Source of the DNA: CS1-C013 sp964347265
Lineage (GTDB): Archaea > Aenigmatarchaeota > Aenigmatarchaeia > Aenigmatarchaeales > Aenigmatarchaeaceae
NCBI GenBank assembly: GCA_964347265.1
Contig: CAYFXV010000001.1
Span: forward strand, 133,674-197,673
Length of the DNA: 64,000 bases
Direction of reading: 5' to 3'
This document shows, piece after piece, positions 51,922-60,253 of the stretch; the stretch's first letter is position 1; every line of letters starts with the position of its first letter. The position numbers were made by a program, and so were the translations under genes. A model generated the notes under the pieces. That model made no database searches. It saw only the letters and a list, made by a program, of their open reading frames with translations, and was not told the DNA's origin.

Positions 51922-51983
51922 TTTTTCTCACTTCTTAAAATTTACCACTAAAAACTTAAATTAATCCCTCATCCCGGTCAAGA

Positions 51984-52023
51984 AGATGATGCGCCGACCG
52001 AGATTCGAACTACTGCATCATCT
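51984..52023. repeat. 9-bp inverted repeat around the tRNA-like fragment
   Basis: AGATGATGC (51984-51992) and GCATCATCT (52015-52023) are perfectly complementary with a 22-nt loop that holds the tRNA-like segment. A competing stem exists between CCCGGTC (51973-51979) and GACCGAG (51996-52002) with one mismatch. The stop codon of the 144-aa gene lies in the first stem. Confidence 0.5.
51990..52010 (-). pseudogene. Relic 3' end of a tRNA gene
   Basis: Read on the minus strand the segment is G53, a T loop TTCGAAT, a T-stem 3' strand CTCGG, an acceptor 3' strand TCGGCGC and discriminator A. These lengths (7, 5, 7, 1) fit tRNA exactly. The 5' T-stem strand (CCGAG) and everything before it are absent, so it cannot be a working tRNA. 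It differs from the tRNA-Gln in this window. Such 3' tRNA remnants are typical of attachment-site scars left by integrated elements. Confidence 0.5.
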
Positions 52024-52452
52024 GTAATCAATCAATATTCTATCTCTATTCTTAATTGTATAAAGTTCGTATTGAAAATTCTCTATATTATTAACATACA
52101 TTCTTATAGAATGATTTTCATTGTTACAATATTCTAATATGCAACTACTATTAAAATTCTCATTCCATATTTCAAAAAATTCTCCTAAAGTAGCAGATTC
52201 TTCTCCAGTCTTAAAAATTACACCATCAGAATTAAGTGTAAATAACTTAGCTCTTGTCTCATTTGTAATACCAACACCAGCTGGTATTGGTTGTAATTCA
52301 TTAAATATAACTATACCTAATACTGCTGCCCACTCAGCTTGTACTTGATTTTGAGATGGAGATGTATATAATACTGCACCAATTAAACCACTTCCTAAAA
52401 AAGCAATTATTATGAAAATAGCAAATATCTGTTTTTTAGTTGATTTCTTCAT
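52018..52452 (-). CDS. Small membrane-anchored extracytoplasmic protein
   Basis: This 144-aa protein has a Lys-rich start, one hydrophobic helix (about 9-30) and a soluble domain that includes two Cys (ILEYCNNENHS and NSSCI) likely to form a disulfide. It starts with an ATGA overlap with the end of the thioredoxin reductase gene, so it is probably translated from the same message. I do not recognise the family. A redox-linked outer-face protein is possible, given the partner gene. Confidence 0.62.
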   Translation of the reverse strand: MKKSTKKQIFAIFIIIAFLGSGLIGAVLYTSPSQNQVQAEWAAVLGIVIFNELQPIPAGVGITNETRAKLFTLNSDGVIFKTGEESATLGEFFEIWNENFNSSCILEYCNNENHSIRMYVNNIENFQYELYTIKNRDRILIDYR

Positions 52453-53402
52453 TTTTTCTTCTCTCCGTAATCAGCTGGCTTTCTTTCTCCGTAAAATCCT
52501 CCTTTAAGATATAAATAAGCATTTGTAGCAGCTTCAGCGCCTTCTGCAGCAGCAACAATTATTTGTGCAAAAGAACCAGTAACATCTCCAACAGCATAAA
52601 CTCCAGGTATATTAGTTTCAAATTTATCATTAACTGTTACAAAATTCTTTTCATTAACTTCTACTCCAGCAGCTTTAACAATTTCTGTTGTTGGTATTTC
52701 TCCTATTTCTATGAAAATTCCATCTAATTGAAACTCTTGAGTTTCATTTGTTTTCACATTCTTGATTGTAACTTTATTAACAAACTTATCTCCTTCTACT
52801 TTTTCAATAACAGAATTCCATATGATTTTAACTGGGGTTTTTTTAAGTTTTTCTTGAGTTACTTCTTCAGCTCTTAGTTTATCTCTTCTATGTATAAGAT
52901 ATGTTTCAGAAGCAATTCCACTTGCATACATAGCAGCAGTAACAGCAGAATCAGAGCCTCCAATAATAGCAACCTTTTTATCTTTAAATAATGGTATATC
53001 ACATGTTGCACAATAAGAAACTCCTTTTCCTATGAATTTTTCCTCGCCTTCAACCTTTAACCTTCTATAATGACTTCCTGTTGCAATTATAACAATTTTA
53101 GATGAATACTCTTTTTCAGGTGTTTTTACTTTTTTTATTTCACCTTTTAATTCCAAACCACCTACTTTTGCTAGCTTGAATTCACAACCAAATTTTTCTG
53201 CTTGTTTTTTCATTTTTTCAGCTAATTCCATTCCTGATATTGGTTCTACTCCTGGATAATTCTCTACTACATGTGCTAATGCCATTTGGCCTCCTAAAGT
53301 TTCACTAAGAATTAAAGTTTTAAGATTTCTTCTAGCAGCATACAAACCTGCAGCTAAGGCTGCTGGTCCACCACCAACAATAATGATATCGTATGTTTCC
53401 AT
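52449..53402 (-). CDS. trxB: Thioredoxin reductase
   Basis: This FAD flavoprotein uses NAD(P)H to reduce thioredoxin-like proteins. The FAD site is GGGPAA near residue 10, the redox-active pair is CATC, the NAD(P)H-binding site is IIGGSDSA, and the second FAD motif is YAVGDVTG. The start chosen at 53402 (317 aa, METYDII) fits a leaderless message from a TATA-like box near 53424-53432; an ATG 9 nt upstream is an alternative. The Cys-x2-Cys spacing and length match the family. It points away from the gltS-like gene. Confidence 0.94.
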   Translation of the reverse strand: METYDIIIVGGGPAALAAGLYAARRNLKTLILSETLGGQMALAHVVENYPGVEPISGMELAEKMKKQAEKFGCEFKLAKVGGLELKGEIKKVKTPEKEYSSKIVIIATGSHYRRLKVEGEEKFIGKGVSYCATCDIPLFKDKKVAIIGGSDSAVTAAMYASGIASETYLIHRRDKLRAEEVTQEKLKKTPVKIIWNSVIEKVEGDKFVNKVTIKNVKTNETQEFQLDGIFIEIGEIPTTEIVKAAGVEVNEKNFVTVNDKFETNIPGVYAVGDVTGSFAQIIVAAAEGAEAATNAYLYLKGGFYGERKPADYGEKKK

Positions 53403-53462
53403 AAAAATCATCTATATAATATAATTTTTAAACTCTTAATATTATATTATATTGGTGGTTCA

Positions 53463-54650
53463 ATGGAGAAATGGGTAGCTGAAATAAAGTTGAGAGCAGC
53501 AAGAGGAAAGCCTCTTGTTTCTGGAGGAAGATCAAACAAACTAGGTAAAATTAATTTTGATGATTTAGTTTTTATTCCTGCTCAACTTAAAAAAAGACCA
53601 ATAGATTATTATAGAAAAAAAATTATAACTGAAACAATTATAGGAAAAAACTCTAAACAGCCTCTGAAAATATCTATGCCAATATTAATTCCTGCAATGA
53701 GTTTTGGAGCTTTGAGTAAGGAAGCTAAAATAGCATTGGCAAAAGCTTCTACAATAGCTGGAACAGCAACAAATACAGGAGAGGGTGGAATGCTTCCAGA
53801 AGAAAGAGCAAGTGCAAAACTATTAATTGCCCAGTATTCTACTGGAAGATTTGGAGTAAATGAAGAATATATTAGAACTGCAGATGCAATTGAAATAAAA
53901 ATTGGACAAGGAGCAAAACCTGGACAAGGTGGACTATTACCAGGAAACAAAGTAACAGAAGAAATTGCAAGAGTAAGAAATGTTCCAAAAGGAAAGGATA
54001 TTCATTCGCCTCCAGCACATCCTGACATATTTTCTATAGATGATTTGAAAAAGAAGGTAAAATGGTTAAGAGAACTAACAGAAGGAAAACCTATTATAAT
54101 AAAACTTGGAGCTGGAGATGTTGAAAACGATGTGAAACTTGCTTTGAAAGCTGATCCTGATGTCATAGCAATAGATGGAATGGAAGGTGGAACAGGAGCA
54201 GCACCAAGAATAATGCTTGATGATTTTGGTATTCCAACTTTAGCTGCAATAGTAAAAGCTAGAAAAGTAATGGGTCATAAATCAAAGCAAGATTTGATAG
54301 TAGGTGGAGGTCTAAACAAAGGAGCAGATATTGCAAAAGCTCTTGCATTAGGAGCTGATGCAGTTTTTATGTCATTTCCCTTGTTAATAGCAATGGGTTG
54401 CACATATTGCAAAGAGTGTTATTTGGGAAAATGTCCAATGGGAGTAACAACCCAAGATCCAGAGTTGAGAAAAAGGTTAAATATAGATGAAGCTTCTAAA
54501 AAAATTGTGAACTTCTTAAATGCATGTAATGAAGAAGTTAAAATGGCTGCAGCTGCTTGTGGAAAAGAAAATGTTCATGAACTTGATAGAGAAGATTTAA
54601 GATCATTGAGCCTAAGATTATCACAAATTACAGAAATACCATTAGTTTAA
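53463..54650 (+). CDS. gltB: Stand-alone FMN-binding domain of glutamate synthase
   Basis: This 395-aa protein corresponds to the central FMN and 2-oxoglutarate-binding part of glutamate synthase. The recognisable features are AMSFGALSKEAKIALAKAS, the loop GEGGMLPEE, the GQGAKPGQGG and LPGNKVTEEIA segments, IDGMEGGTGAAP, VGGGLNKGADIAKALALGAD and the Cys cluster CTYCKECYLGKCPMG for a 3Fe-4S centre. The glutamine amidotransferase and GXGXG domains of full GltB are absent, as in some archaeal split enzymes. A GGTGGT ribosome-binding site precedes the ATG. The ammonia source or the real substrate is not given by the context. Confidence 0.88.
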   Translation: MEKWVAEIKLRAARGKPLVSGGRSNKLGKINFDDLVFIPAQLKKRPIDYYRKKIITETIIGKNSKQPLKISMPILIPAMSFGALSKEAKIALAKASTIAGTATNTGEGGMLPEERASAKLLIAQYSTGRFGVNEEYIRTADAIEIKIGQGAKPGQGGLLPGNKVTEEIARVRNVPKGKDIHSPPAHPDIFSIDDLKKKVKWLRELTEGKPIIIKLGAGDVENDVKLALKADPDVIAIDGMEGGTGAAPRIMLDDFGIPTLAAIVKARKVMGHKSKQDLIVGGGLNKGADIAKALALGADAVFMSFPLLIAMGCTYCKECYLGKCPMGVTTQDPELRKRLNIDEASKKIVNFLNACNEEVKMAAAACGKENVHELDREDLRSLSLRLSQITEIPLV

Positions 54651-55315
54651 ACTTTTTTCTTGACTTCACTTGATTTTTTAGGACTGCTCAAGCCTCTTTT
54701 AATCAAATATAATATTCTCAGTATCCATTCGAGAACAATAGAAAATATTAAAAACTGTAATATTTGCGACCATAGATTTGGAATTTCTGAAAATCTTGCT
54801 ATTGTAGTTTCTACTGAAAAGAAATTTGGATTTATTATTAAAATTGCCAAAAGTGCAAATGGTATTAGTTTTGCCATATCACTTGATAAATCCTCTTTAT
54901 AATAAGAAGTAACTCTTGTTGCAGAAACAACTACAACTGAAGTTAAAATTATATGATCAATTGAAATTTGTTCTGATAAGACTAATAAGAAAAATGATAG
55001 TATTAAAAACCAGATAAATATGTAGATTGGAAAAATAAAACCATATTTCAGAATATAACCTATGCCGCTTCCAATCTTTCCTAATGTTTTGTGTTTAACA
55101 TAAGGAAGATTATATTTTTCCAAATTTATTTTAAACAAATCTCTTTTAGATAAAGTTTTATAAAAATGCCAAACAAAAATTGCGTAAATAAATAATCCTA
55201 TTGTAAAAATAAATAACTGTAAATAAGTTTCCCCTATAATTGGAGAAAGTTGATTATAAATAAACATGTAACCTTGCTGTAAGCTTCCTGTTATCATATT
55301 TAATAAATCAACCAT
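54647..55315 (-). CDS. Multi-pass membrane protein overlapping a nuclease gene
   Basis: This 222-aa protein has about five hydrophobic segments (around 30-52, 88-112, 118-132, 147-162 and 180-202) and a Lys-rich C-terminal tail. No family is recognised. It overlaps the upstream ATP-cone nuclease gene by 8 nt and its stop overlaps that of the gltB-like gene on the other strand by 4 nt. The tight coupling suggests it works with the nuclease. Confidence 0.68.
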   Translation of the reverse strand: MVDLLNMITGSLQQGYMFIYNQLSPIIGETYLQLFIFTIGLFIYAIFVWHFYKTLSKRDLFKINLEKYNLPYVKHKTLGKIGSGIGYILKYGFIFPIYIFIWFLILSFFLLVLSEQISIDHIILTSVVVVSATRVTSYYKEDLSSDMAKLIPFALLAILIINPNFFSVETTIARFSEIPNLWSQILQFLIFSIVLEWILRILYLIKRGLSSPKKSSEVKKKV

Positions 55316-56135
55316 AACACACCTTTTTTGCTTCTTCTTTAAATTTTCTTAATTTTTTAATAGATATCTTGGTTATTTTATTTAATTCTTTTAGAGGGAC
55401 CCTTAATAAATCTATTGCTAATACAAAATCTGAAGAAGACATTTTATCTAAAGATTCTGAATCTAAACCTCTAATCATTGTTATTGGATACAATTTCTTT
55501 TTTTCTATTAAGATTTTTAAACTATTATGTTCTGGATAATTCCAACCAATTAATTTTATTCCTTTACAACTTGCATACTGTTTAGTATCATCAGAAAATT
55601 TAGTATTACAAACCAACCAAGCCTGTTCAAATTTATGACATAATTTTTGTTTAGATCCGTCCAACAAATCTAAGAACCTAGCATATGTGTACAAAACCTC
55701 TCTTAAACCTGTATAAATTCCTGGAAGATTATGATACTTACATTCTATCATATAGTTCTTCTTTTTCTTTGTTGCTATAATATCTACTTCATGGGAAACA
55801 CAATAACCTTGTAATATGTTATGAACTTTTGTTGCGTATCCATATTCTTTAAAAATCTCTCCTATAAAATGCTCAAAAATAAAACCTGCTGGCCCCAATC
55901 TGAACATGGCCCCCTTTAAGTCGTATCTTGCTGCAATGTGTGGCTTTCTCTTGTTTAATAAATTTAATGTAAGATGTAGAATTTCTTTAGTAGAAATACC
56001 ATCATAAGATTTTTTCTTAACTTCCTTGACTATTTTATTTGCTAATTCTTCAGATACACCAGCTCTTAAACAAGTTCTCTTTATTTTTTTAGGGTCAAAT
56101 TTTTCTGTTTCACCTGAAGCTTTCACAACCCACAT
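55308..56135 (-). CDS. ATP-cone domain fused to a PD-(D/E)xK nuclease
   Basis: This 275-aa protein starts with an ATP-cone (residues 1-80: VVKASGETEKFDPKKIKRTC, GISTKEILHLTLNLL), the nucleotide sensor of ribonucleotide reductase and NrdR. It continues with an Mrr-like nuclease core: Glu88 in FEHFIGE, then HEVDII with Asp118 and MIECKYH with Glu131 and Lys133. The end (about 225-270) looks like paired helix-hairpin-helix segments. The fusion couples an ATP/dATP sensor to a DNA cutting domain. A role in defence or nucleotide-sensitive DNA processing is inferred; the family is, to my knowledge, poorly characterised. Confidence 0.85.
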   Translation of the reverse strand: MWVVKASGETEKFDPKKIKRTCLRAGVSEELANKIVKEVKKKSYDGISTKEILHLTLNLLNKRKPHIAARYDLKGAMFRLGPAGFIFEHFIGEIFKEYGYATKVHNILQGYCVSHEVDIIATKKKKNYMIECKYHNLPGIYTGLREVLYTYARFLDLLDGSKQKLCHKFEQAWLVCNTKFSDDTKQYASCKGIKLIGWNYPEHNSLKILIEKKKLYPITMIRGLDSESLDKMSSSDFVLAIDLLRVPLKELNKITKISIKKLRKFKEEAKKVCYG

Positions 56136-56166
56136 GTATTGAAAATTGTTTTTCTGATTAATAAAA

Positions 56167-56505
56167 TTAGCATGTCACATGTATTACAGCAATTACTTTC
56201 TTGTTTTTTGATAATTTATTAAACTCTTCAACAGCTTCTGGTGTTTTCTTAACTATAAACTCGATATTTTTTAATCTTGCAAATTTTTCTGCTTCTTTCT
56301 CTATTTTTACACAACCACCAGTTCCTGTTCCAACAATCACAATTTCTGGTCCCTTTAACAAAAGATCTATTAATTCATTTTTGGAAAACGTGTGAGAAGA
56401 TTCTCTTGGAGTTATTTCTCCGTCCCAATGTATTACCATATCATCTTCATATTTTTTTCTATCAATTGTCAGGGAGCCAAAACTAAAAGAATTGATTTTT
56501 GGCAT
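56167..56505 (-). CDS. Mth938-domain protein
   Basis: This 112-aa protein contains INSFSFGSLTIDRKKYEDDM, an HTFSKNELIDLLLKGPEIV segment and the IVGTGTGG loop, which define the Mth938/DUF498 (COG1504) family. Human relatives (NDUFAF3-type) help assemble respiratory complex I, but in archaea the function is unknown. It is a single gene just 3' of the tRNA-Gln gene on the same strand. Confidence 0.88.
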   Translation of the reverse strand: MPKINSFSFGSLTIDRKKYEDDMVIHWDGEITPRESSHTFSKNELIDLLLKGPEIVIVGTGTGGCVKIEKEAEKFARLKNIEFIVKKTPEAVEEFNKLSKNKKVIAVIHVTC

Positions 56506-56564
56506 ATCTATATATAGTCTCTTAGAAATAAAATGATAGCTTATTACGACAAAGTAAAAAATAG

Positions 56565-56637
56565 TAGCCCCGGCAAGATTCGAACTTGCGTTTCGAGGTC
56601 CAGAGCCTCGTGTCCTTGGCCGCTAGACGACAGGGCT
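56565..56637 (-). tRNA. tRNA-Gln (anticodon CTG)
   Basis: The 73-nt minus-strand segment folds as a cloverleaf. The 7-bp acceptor stem is AGCCCTG/CGGGGCT with discriminator A, the D stem is GTCT/GGAC, the anticodon stem is CGAGG/CCTCG around loop CTCTGGA (anticodon CTG), and the T stem is GCAAG/CTTGC around TTCGAAT. No CCA is encoded. A TATA-like element (AAATTTATAG, minus strand) lies about 20 nt upstream. No intron is present. Confidence 0.95.
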
Positions 56638-56676
56638 ATCTAATTAAGACTATAAATTTGATGCTTAAGAATTTTT

Positions 56677-57036
56677 CTAAACAGCTCTTATCAAATTACA
56701 ATTTTCATCGAGTTCAACAAAATGTTTTGCTTTTCCTTCTCTATAGCTGGAACATTGATTTTCTGGTAAATTATCTATATTTTGTCTAGGTGAATGAGCG
56801 ATATCACAGACCCAATCGTTTGCATCAAGAATAGGATTTAATAAACAAGGTCCGTGTTTCCAATAAGATGTTTGTGATATATTTCTGCTTAACCAATATT
56901 TACAATCTTGTATACAAAGATTCACAGGCTGTTGCTCAGAAACTTCTTGTTCCTCAGTAATAACTTGGCCTGTAGGTTGCTGAATACAACCACCAATTAA
57001 AACTAATGAAATTAATAATAAAACCAAAGATTTCAT
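56677..57036 (-). CDS. Small putative lipoprotein
   Basis: This 119-aa protein has an N-terminal lipobox-like end (LVLIGGC, Cys17), followed by a Glu/Gln-rich linker and a domain with six Cys (LCIQDCKYW, GPCLLN, WVCDIAHSP, QCSSY, ENCNL), likely disulfide-bonded. It lies just after the DJ-1-family gene (4-nt gap). The family is unknown; it is probably attached to the outer face of the membrane. Confidence 0.68.
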   Translation of the reverse strand: MKSLVLLLISLVLIGGCIQQPTGQVITEEQEVSEQQPVNLCIQDCKYWLSRNISQTSYWKHGPCLLNPILDANDWVCDIAHSPRQNIDNLPENQCSSYREGKAKHFVELDENCNLIRAV

Positions 57037-57040
57037 TTTA

Positions 57041-57547
57041 TCACTTCAAAGCTTCAACAATCTTTTTTCCGAATTCAACAGCTGCTTGTGGTCCTAAACC
57101 TGTTATAATTTTCCCATCAACTGTAACATTGCTTCCTGTATAATCTCCAACAGCATTTATGCTATTTCTCTGCGATGGATAGGCTGTCGCTTTTTTACCA
57201 TTCAAAATACCTGCATTTGCAAGAATTGTTGGTGCAATGCATATGGCTGATACAACCTTTCCTGAATCATAAAATTCTTTGGCTAATTCTAAAGCCCTTT
57301 TGTGATTAAGATAAGCTGCAGCTCCTGTACCACCAACAAAAACTACTGCATCAAAATCTTTTGTATCAACATCGTAAAAATTTTTATCAGGCGTAACTAT
57401 TTTTCCAAACATGCTTTTAGAAGGCTGTCCAGTAGAATTCGCGACTGTAATATCTATATTTGATTTTTCTAGAACTTCCTTGGTTTCAAAAAACTCTTCG
57501 TCCCTAAAATCATTTGGTGCAATTACCATTAAAACTTTTTTTACCAT
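57041..57547 (-). CDS. DJ-1/PfpI-family protein
   Basis: This 168-aa protein has the catalytic Cys103 in the nucleophile elbow AICIAP and the conserved acid pair in FRDEEF (Glu17 or Glu18). The residue after Cys is Ile and not His as in PfpI proteases, so the enzyme is closer to the DJ-1/YajL deglycase-like or chaperone branch. The length matches single-domain members. It probably protects proteins or metabolites from reactive carbonyls, based on relatives. Confidence 0.9.
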   Translation of the reverse strand: MVKKVLMVIAPNDFRDEEFFETKEVLEKSNIDITVANSTGQPSKSMFGKIVTPDKNFYDVDTKDFDAVVFVGGTGAAAYLNHKRALELAKEFYDSGKVVSAICIAPTILANAGILNGKKATAYPSQRNSINAVGDYTGSNVTVDGKIITGLGPQAAVEFGKKIVEALK

Positions 57548-57584
57548 GAAATTAATTGGAGCTAGTATTTAATAAATTTTAAAT

Positions 57585-58127
57585 TTAGAGTATAGAAGAA
57601 ATTGCAGACATAGGTGCAAAAGAGCCCATTAATCCTAGTAATCCAACAAATACAGTAAATGGTGCTAAGACAAGGGAAGCTAAAAAGTATGATGTAATAA
57701 ATGCAAAGTAGTTGCTATTAAAGGCATTTTTCTTCTCAAGAAGGATATAAAACCCTATTGTTACAACACAATGAATGAATGGTATTGAGAAAAATGTTAA
57801 TAAAAAGGTTAATGGAGTAAGATCTGAATATCCGGGCGAATAAGAAAAAAATGCAGGTAATAAAGCTAAAAGAAAAGGTAAAACGAGGAATACTACTACA
57901 AAAGCAATATAACCAACAAAAATAGCAATTTTTTCATTGGGAAAAGCTATAACTTTTCTGTTAAAAAACAAAAGCCCAAACAAACCTCCTATCAAACCAA
58001 TAATAGTAAAAGCTATTATAGAGCCTACACCTAATCCAAAAAATACAAAGAATATCATAAATATAAGAAAGAAAACTTCAAAGAAATTGGGCATATAAGG
58101 CATTATAAGTCCATTAAGTATAACCAT
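57585..58127 (-). CDS. Multi-pass membrane protein
   Basis: I choose the ATG at 58127 (180 aa), which lies 2 nt after the stop of the upstream gene and has a GGGTG ribosome-binding site; longer starts would overlap that gene. The protein has about five hydrophobic helices and few charges. Function and family are not recognised. It is probably produced with the 682-aa protein and may be its membrane partner. Confidence 0.7.
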   Translation of the reverse strand: MVILNGLIMPYMPNFFEVFFLIFMIFFVFFGLGVGSIIAFTIIGLIGGLFGLLFFNRKVIAFPNEKIAIFVGYIAFVVVFLVLPFLLALLPAFFSYSPGYSDLTPLTFLLTFFSIPFIHCVVTIGFYILLEKKNAFNSNYFAFITSYFLASLVLAPFTVFVGLLGLMGSFAPMSAISSIL

Positions 58128-58129
58128 AT

Positions 58130-60178
58130 TTAAACACCCATAATAATTGAAGTTACCGCCATAAAAACCCAAGCTAAAATAAGGATACCTAAGAAAATTA
58201 AAATATTTATCATGTTTTCTCTTAACTCACCTTTCCCAGGTTTTGTTTTTAAACCATAAGCTAACAAAGCAACTGCCCAAATTGATATTAATGGTGCAAA
58301 AATAATTGCTAAAATTATAAAGAAGGTCTTTCTTTTCAAGTCTCCTTTTCCTTTGTACCTAACAATAAGACCTGCTCCAATAACAATTATTATCATGAAA
58401 ACTACCGAAAGAATTACTGAATTCTCATTCATGCTTTCTAAAATTAATTTTCCTGTGTCTCCCATACTTGTAAGAAAGTTCGAAGGACCAACTGTTCCTG
58501 TAATATCAAAATCTGGATTCCAATTTTTAAAACTCCACAAATAGTATCTATTATTATCATCAATAACAGAAGTTTGAACATTTCTAAAACTAGCATCTAA
58601 ACTTTTATCCATTTCTACTAAAATTCTTGTGTCTTCTATTGGAGTTGCCCAAGCAATTCCTGTTCCTAAAGGATAAAATATCTCACTGTTTTTTATGGGC
58701 AAAGTCATGCTGATTTCCATTCCATTACTTGCATTTGAATAAGCACTCAAAAAGAATTCTATCATTGCTTTTTCTATAGGAGATTCAGTTACACGTGTAG
58801 TTCCTGTAAGATAGGTTGAACTGACATAATATTGAGCACCATCAATATATACATAATCTAGATCAGTATCAGATCGAGAACAGCCACCACCGCCTCTAGA
58901 TATTTTAACATATCTAACATTATCATTAATATCAAATGTTGCCTCTTTCCAATCAATTGTAGAATATGGTTTATCAGCACCAATATAATTCCAGTTTACA
59001 TTATCCTTACTCGTTATAAGTTTTGTTTCTGTAGGTTCATTACAATATCCATAACCACAACTGCATAAACAATTTCTATGTCTAATTGTTATTTTATTAA
59101 CAAAAGTTTGTTTATCAAGATCTAGATCTACATAACCAGTACAAGCATGTCCATCGAAGTATTGATATGCATATGTACATTCAAGTCTTATGAAATTTCC
59201 ATCTTTATAAAGAAGTTTTTCTATATTTCCTGTTTGACCTATTTGAATAGATGCAGCTTCTGCTTTTGCTCTATTTATATAATCTGAAAATTTCTCTCTT
59301 ATTGCTTGTTCTGGTGAACATGTTGTGTAAGGATATCTAGAAACGCCATATCTATAAGGATAACCATAACAAGTAAAAGTGAATTCTGGATTTGCTCTTA
59401 CATGACTTAAAGCATCTTTGAATGTCTCAGGTGCATATTCTTTTAATAAACCTACATCACCAGGAGGTCCTATCATTGTATTTAAAATAGCTATATAATG
59501 AGTTTTGTAAGTATCAACAGCATGTTTAACATTTTCTGGTAAATATAAATCATAGTAATCTTTCATAAAATCTTCTAGAGTGTTCCCACTTTCAACATCA
59601 TAAATATCAATTGTTGCTCCTTCAAATTCATAAGTTGCTATGTGTGTTACACCTTCATAATCCCTTGCTGCCTCTGCTCCTAAAGTGGCTGCAGGTCCCA
59701 TAAATCCACTAGAGTAAAGTCCTAATGGGAAAAAAGCAAATTTTGAAATTTCATATATTGGTGAAATTAAAGAAAGCATTATGTATTCTCCCAATGCATC
59801 CCTGATTTGTGGAGCTGATTTCTTAACAAAACCAGCAAAAGATTGTTTCTCCACTAATTTCTCAACATCATCAAAACTATATTTTTTAAGAAATTCAGAA
59901 GAGTTTAACTTATCACCTGAAACATCTTGAGGTACTGATTTTAAAGGAATAACAACTGTAATATTATGATTTTCATAATCCAAAGATGTTAGTGATAAGA
60001 ATATGTTCATCTTTTCAAAATAATTGCTCAAAACCTCAATTACAGCATATTGTTGTTTTTCTTTAATAGCTGTAAAATCAAAAGTTTTTTTAGTTGGTCT
60101 TGGTAATATCATTCCATCTGCAAATACAACAGATGGCAATAACAAAGCCAAAATAATCAAAACCAAGAGTTTTTTCAT
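58130..60178 (-). CDS. Membrane-anchored DUF2330-like protein with discoidin-like insert
   Basis: This 682-aa protein has a signal peptide (about 1-20). An N-terminal region with DGMILPRPTKKTFDFTAIKE and KQQYAVIEVLSNYFEKMNIF resembles DUF2330 proteins. A Cys-rich discoidin/F5-8C-like segment (about 345-470: NKITIRHRNCLCSCGYGYCN, NWNYIGADKPYST, VRYVKISRGGGGC) interrupts it. The C-terminal part has three membrane helices (about 585-605, 617-640, 658-680). Discoidin domains bind sugars, so the outer part may recognise a glycan. It is the first gene of a pair with the following membrane protein. Confidence 0.78.
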   Translation of the reverse strand: MKKLLVLIILALLLPSVVFADGMILPRPTKKTFDFTAIKEKQQYAVIEVLSNYFEKMNIFLSLTSLDYENHNITVVIPLKSVPQDVSGDKLNSSEFLKKYSFDDVEKLVEKQSFAGFVKKSAPQIRDALGEYIMLSLISPIYEISKFAFFPLGLYSSGFMGPAATLGAEAARDYEGVTHIATYEFEGATIDIYDVESGNTLEDFMKDYYDLYLPENVKHAVDTYKTHYIAILNTMIGPPGDVGLLKEYAPETFKDALSHVRANPEFTFTCYGYPYRYGVSRYPYTTCSPEQAIREKFSDYINRAKAEAASIQIGQTGNIEKLLYKDGNFIRLECTYAYQYFDGHACTGYVDLDLDKQTFVNKITIRHRNCLCSCGYGYCNEPTETKLITSKDNVNWNYIGADKPYSTIDWKEATFDINDNVRYVKISRGGGGCSRSDTDLDYVYIDGAQYYVSSTYLTGTTRVTESPIEKAMIEFFLSAYSNASNGMEISMTLPIKNSEIFYPLGTGIAWATPIEDTRILVEMDKSLDASFRNVQTSVIDDNNRYYLWSFKNWNPDFDITGTVGPSNFLTSMGDTGKLILESMNENSVILSVVFMIIIVIGAGLIVRYKGKGDLKRKTFFIILAIIFAPLISIWAVALLAYGLKTKPGKGELRENMINILIFLGILILAWVFMAVTSIIMGV

Positions 60179-60253
60179 GATTATATATTAAAAAACCAGT
60201 TTAAAAATGTTATTAATAAATATCCATTATCTCAATTATTAATACGTGATAAA

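Noticed and set aside
51960..52030. A circularly permuted or split tRNA gene
   Set aside because: No 5' half starting GCGCCGA was found on either side, and the T-stem 5' strand is missing, so only a relic of the 3' end is supported.
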